Below are positions 53,447 through 55,955 of a DNA stretch of 55,955 bases, piece after piece. How positions within the stretch are numbered: position 1 is the stretch's first letter; every line of letters starts with the position of its first letter. Under the pieces are notes generated by a model. It worked only from the letters and a program-made list of their open reading frames with translations, made no database searches and had not been told where the DNA came from. The translations under genes were made by a program, and so were the position numbers. Source of the stretch: Treponema sp. (GTDB taxonomy: Bacteria > Spirochaetota > Spirochaetia > Treponematales > Treponemataceae); NCBI GenBank assembly GCA_024682655.1, contig JAIKYZ010000129.1, forward strand, positions 1-55,955, in the 5' to 3' direction.

Positions 53447-54577
53447 CTATTCAGGAAGAACTTTTGGCCAGGCAGCATATTCACCGCAAATAATCGGGGC
53501 CTTTAATTTACCGGAAAAAGACATAAGATTTTCGAAAACTTCTTCAAGAATCTTAGGATTTTTTTCCTGGTCCCAATATGGAGTTTCGCCCTTGTTGGAA
53601 CCATCTTTATTTTGAGGCCAGCAGAAAGATTGAGGATCGTAATTGTGGAATTCAAAAATCAGATGATTTTCAACCGAGTCAGAAGGCATATTGAATTGTT
53701 GCATGGCAATTTTACTGCTTTTACCTGCGGGACCCATAACAATAAGATTTCTTTCTTTATTTTTTCCGCCGCTGGAGCGAACTGTATCTACAAAGAGTTG
53801 ATTCCATTTATCGCACCAGAAAGAAGCCTGTGGACTAGGGTCGGCCCAAGAGGCATTTTCATCAAGGATTTCGTTTATGCCGGCCAGAAGTAATTTTTCG
53901 TCATAATCAGCAAAAGTTTGGGCCAGCTGTTTATAAATTGAAGTCAGTCTATCGGAATATTGGAGATAGGAACTTTCGCAGGCACGAACCCATCCATGAC
54001 CACCAGAATCATGATGAACGTTAATAATACAGTACATATCTTGAGAAATTACATAATCAGCAATTTCTTTTACGCGAGCCATCCATTCTGGGGCAATATT
54101 ATTATTCTGATCCAGATGACCGGCCCAGGTTACAGGAATTCTTACGGCATTAAAACCAAGTTCTTTTACATATTGAATCATTTGGGGAGTGGTTGTTGGC
54201 ATAAACCAGCAGTTTTCAGTTTCAAGACCAGTAAGATTTACAGTTTCTTCCCAGAGATTTTTTTCATTATTAAAAACACAAAAGGATTTATGGGCATCAA
54301 GAGTGTTTCCAAGATTCCAGCCGGTTTTCATATTATTTACAGCATTTTCTGCTGCTTCAAAGCCTGAGCCAGAGTTCTTTATGAATTTTTTATCAGCATA
54401 AGGGGCCATAATAGCATCAATCACTTTTTGAAAAGTCTGCTTTTCCTCTCGTCTGATTAAGAAGTTTGTATCCCACCAGAAACTGGCAATATTATTTTTA
54501 GCACACAGTTGATTAAAGCATTTTGCATGTTTTGCCATTTCAACATCGTTAAATTTCATCTGTGGATTTTCTTTCAT
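53447..54577 (-). CDS. GH5 family endo-beta-glucanase, apparently circularly permuted
   Basis: The start is ATG 54577 (AGAGGAGAATT upstream), giving 376 residues with no signal peptide. Residues about 80-370 hold most of a GH5 barrel: GWNLGNTLDA (86-95), VRIPVTWAGH, NVHHDSGGHGW, the acid/base in INE (E236), HNYDPQ (311-316) and the nucleophile in ICGEY (E366). The protein stops ten residues later. The segment that normally follows the nucleophile, strand 8 with its conserved FWWD and the last helix (VDAIM type), is instead at the N-terminus: residues 1-60 with DVEMAKHAKCFNQL, ASFWWDT (31-37) and KVIDAIM (51-57). All catalytic residues remain. The absence of a signal peptide suggests intracellular action on imported oligosaccharides. 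Confidence 0.85.
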   Translation of the reverse strand: MKENPQMKFNDVEMAKHAKCFNQLCAKNNIASFWWDTNFLIRREEKQTFQKVIDAIMAPYADKKFIKNSGSGFEAAENAVNNMKTGWNLGNTLDAHKSFCVFNNEKNLWEETVNLTGLETENCWFMPTTTPQMIQYVKELGFNAVRIPVTWAGHLDQNNNIAPEWMARVKEIADYVISQDMYCIINVHHDSGGHGWVRACESSYLQYSDRLTSIYKQLAQTFADYDEKLLLAGINEILDENASWADPSPQASFWCDKWNQLFVDTVRSSGGKNKERNLIVMGPAGKSSKIAMQQFNMPSDSVENHLIFEFHNYDPQSFCWPQNKDGSNKGETPYWDQEKNPKILEEVFENLMSFSGKLKAPIICGEYAAWPKVLPE

Positions 54578-54877
54578 AATTCTCCTCTGTCTATAATGTA
54601 AGTCAAGTTGCAATTATATAATTACATAGAAGAGGAAATAAAAGAATAATATATCTTTTCATTAGTAGAACAATTCTACAAAAGAAAGAGGGTAGATAAA
54701 AAACTTATTTTCTTCTATCTTTTGTAAACGTGGAGATTCCGGGGAGGGGTTTGTATAAATGACAATAAACTCAAAGTGATTTATAATGCTAGGGCAAAGT
54801 AAAAACGTAAAAAAAAGGTTAATGCAGGGGAAATTGTCTAAAATATAAGACAGTTTCAGGGGAATTATAGAGGTTTT
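54578..54877. other. 300-bp intergenic region between the GH5 and YgjP-type genes
   Basis: It carries divergent promoters. The plus-strand one is listed at 54759-54787. The leader behind it has a weak hairpin (AATTGTCT/AGACAGTT) and two copies of CAGGGGAA about 32 bp apart. No convincing ORF or RNA gene is present. Confidence 0.5.
54759..54787 (+). promoter_or_regulatory. Promoter of the YgjP-type metallopeptidase gene
   Basis: ATGACA (54759-54764), a 17-bp spacer and TATAAT (54782-54787) lie about 90 bp before the ATG at 54878. Confidence 0.55.
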
Positions 54878-55441
54878 ATGCAATTTATTTATGAAATTCA
54901 ACAATCTAGAAGACGTACAATGTCTATACAGATGCTGGAAGAAAGAAAAATACTTGTAAAAGTACCAAACGGAACCCCAGTAGAAACTGTAGAAGCCTTT
55001 ATGAGAGAAAAGAAAAACTGGATAATAAAACAATCTGAAAAATTTAAAAATCAAAAAGAACTTGCAGCTTCACTGGGACCTTTAACAAAAGACGATATAA
55101 AGGAAATTAAAAGAAAAGCCAAAATAATAATTCCTCAAAGAGTAGATTTTTATGCAAATCTAGCAGGCATTTCCTATAATCATATAAGCATCAGACTTCA
55201 GAAATCCCGCTGGGGAAGTTGTACTGCGGATGGAAATTTAAATTTTAACTGTCTTCTTGTATTAATGCCCCCTGAAATTTTAGACAGCGTAGTCGTTCAC
55301 GAATTATGCCACAGACGCCACATGAATCATTCAAAAGCATTTTATGAAGAAGTATTAAAAATTTTCCCAGATTATAAACGTTGTGATAAATGGTTGAAAT
55401 TGAACGGAGGGGCATATTTTAAGAGGATTGTAAGCGTCTAA
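54878..55441 (+). CDS. YgjP-type zinc metallopeptidase (DUF45)
   Basis: The zinc site is HELCH at 141-145 with a third His at 151 (RRHMNHSKAFYEEV). The preceding SRWGSCTADGNLNFNCLLVLMP is the strongly conserved block of the YgjP/DUF45 family, and the 187-residue length is close to the family norm. Members are found widely, including next to restriction-modification genes, but the substrate is unknown. AGAGGTTTT forms the ribosome site. No restriction genes are seen in the visible part of the region. Confidence 0.88.
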   Translation: MQFIYEIQQSRRRTMSIQMLEERKILVKVPNGTPVETVEAFMREKKNWIIKQSEKFKNQKELAASLGPLTKDDIKEIKRKAKIIIPQRVDFYANLAGISYNHISIRLQKSRWGSCTADGNLNFNCLLVLMPPEILDSVVVHELCHRRHMNHSKAFYEEVLKIFPDYKRCDKWLKLNGGAYFKRIVSV

Positions 55442-55443
55442 TT

Positions 55444-55492
55444 ATACGATAATATCGTATAAATTTGACATACTACGATATTATCGTATATT
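55444..55492 (+). promoter_or_regulatory. Promoter with two palindromic operators, autoregulation of the HTH gene
   Basis: TTGACA (55465-55470), a 16-bp spacer and TATATT (55487-55492) form the promoter. Two near-identical palindromes flank and overlap it: TACGATA-A-TATCGTA (55445-55459) upstream of the -35 and TACGATA-T-TATCGTA (55474-55488) across the spacer and -10. Binding of the encoded HTH protein to both would block the polymerase. The -10 ends 8 nt before the ATG. Confidence 0.75.
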
Positions 55493-55500
55493 GTAACTGT

Positions 55501-55803
55501 ATGATTAAGGATATTTCTTTTTTTGATGGATTAATGAGTGGATTAAATGAAGCTCTTGCATATGAAAAAGGATCTGCAAAAGCAGAAACCTATGCCCGAA
55601 AACGAAGTCTTCCTGAAGTGGATGTAGCAAAGGAACGGGCTGCTCTTAATATGACACAGAAAGCCTTTGCAGCCTTGATCGGAGTTTCAAAGCGTACTGT
55701 TGAAGCTTGGGAATGTGGTAAATGTAATCCTTCACCTACAGCAAAAAAATTAATTCATTTACTCAGCTTGGATCCATCATTAGTGAATAAAATGTATAAT
55801 TGA
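55501..55803 (+). CDS. HTH antitoxin-like regulator (NadS/HigA-like)
   Basis: The start is ATG 55501; the upstream frame (from 55465) would run through the promoter. The 100-residue protein has an N-terminal helix (FFDGLMSGLNEALAYEKG), a linker ending LPEVDVAKER, then an HTH of the XRE/HigA kind: ALNMTQKAFAALIGVSKRTVEAWECGKCNPSPTAKKL. This arrangement is typical of antitoxins and small autorepressors. No toxin gene is next to it: YgjP lies before and a GNAT gene after. It could be an orphan antitoxin, or the GNAT protein could be its partner. Confidence 0.82.
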   Translation: MIKDISFFDGLMSGLNEALAYEKGSAKAETYARKRSLPEVDVAKERAALNMTQKAFAALIGVSKRTVEAWECGKCNPSPTAKKLIHLLSLDPSLVNKMYN

Positions 55804-55845
55804 TTATTCAGATTAACAGAAATTTGACAGGAAAAGAAGTAATAA

Positions 55846-55955
55846 ATGTTCACACTAGAAACTAAAGATTTAATATTACGAGATATTCAGCCATCAGATT
55901 TACAGAAGCATATATATTGGTTAACAGAAGAAACAGAATGGTGGAACTGGGATGC
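55846..55955 (+). CDS. GNAT-family acetyltransferase, 3' end outside window
   Basis: The frame from ATG 55846 reads MFTLETKDLILRDIQPSDL..., the usual start of a GNAT N-acetyltransferase (LRxxxxxD entry strand), and remains open to the edge (36 residues visible). The gap to the preceding HTH gene is 42 bp. No strong ribosome site; GGAAAAGAAG lies upstream. If it is toxic, the HTH protein could be its antitoxin, as in TacAT-type modules, but the visible part is too short to judge. Confidence 0.6.
   Translation, partial: MFTLETKDLILRDIQPSDLQKHIYWLTEETEWWNWD

Noticed and set aside
53447..54577. GH5 gene as a simple truncated pseudogene
   Set aside because: The missing C-terminal part is present at the N-terminus, the frame is intact and all catalytic residues are kept, so permutation explains it better than truncation.
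54662..55054. Minus-strand ORF of 130 codons
   Set aside because: It is the antisense shadow of the YgjP-type gene, is rich in Phe/Tyr from reversed Lys/Glu codons, and has no ribosome site.
55465..55500. Upstream start for the HTH regulator
   Set aside because: It would lie within the -35 element and operator; the ATG at 55501 fits the promoter and the family length.
1..55955. tRNA, rRNA, CRISPR array, insertion sequence or prophage
   Set aside because: No tRNA cloverleaf arms, regularly spaced repeats, transposase or phage structural genes were recognised by reading; a tRNAscan/CRISPR search would settle it.

Overview
The window is a low-GC, gene-dense bacterial chromosome segment, most consistent with a saccharolytic spirochaete of the Treponema group. 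This is an inference from the gene set: a BMP-lipoprotein ABC importer like treponemal PnrA/Rfu systems, many lipoproteins with spirochaete-type lipoboxes, a LacI-type-sensor/GGDEF hybrid, an NSS and an AGCS sodium symporter, and a GH5 glucanase. No rRNA, tRNA, CRISPR array, insertion sequence or phage module was found.

Layout. 1-3.5 kb: the end of a Fic protein of the 'mobile mystery protein B' type, then a beta-helix lipoprotein and a secreted transglutaminase-like/TPR protein. 3.6-9.7 kb: an EAL phosphodiesterase with a dead GGDEF domain, a DEDDh exonuclease, an S66 LD-carboxypeptidase, and a ligand-sensing diguanylate cyclase. 9.8-13.8 kb: a PcfJ-domain protein, a ferredoxin-type aldo/keto reductase, a large palindromic repeat and an MBL hydrolase. 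13.9-21.9 kb: oppABCDF and the oligopeptidase pepF, a peptide uptake and degradation unit. 21.9-25.5 kb: a DUF2971 protein, a probable new small RNA, and a divergent pair made of an unrecognised Lys/Glu-rich repeat protein and a sigma-70 family factor. 25.7-30.6 kb: a BMP-family ABC importer. 30.7-36.8 kb: ATC hydrolase, MATE pump, a membrane-anchored propeller-like protein and a lipoprotein. 36.9-47.7 kb: NSS transporter, O-acetylhomoserine sulfhydrylase, then a bacterial alpha-2-macroglobulin with an intact thioester coupled to PBP1C. 47.8-55.9 kb: a NifX/NifB-like protein, a PARG-like protein, a small membrane protein, an MFS/GDPD pair, an AGCS symporter behind an attenuator-like hairpin, a GH5 glucanase, a YgjP-type metallopeptidase, a self-regulated HTH protein and the start of a GNAT acetyltransferase.

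The most unusual items are: (1) the GH5 enzyme, whose last barrel strand and helix are encoded before the first strand, so the catalytic domain looks circularly permuted; (2) a promoter-to-terminator RNA of about 94 nt that matches no family I recognise; (3) the sigma factor paired with a repeat protein carrying KEISLK-x6-YAS motifs; (4) a recurrent start arrangement in which a -10 box lies 6-8 nt before ATG/GTG with no Shine-Dalgarno, suggesting leaderless mRNAs. Several starts were moved to internal ATGs that have strong ribosome binding sites.
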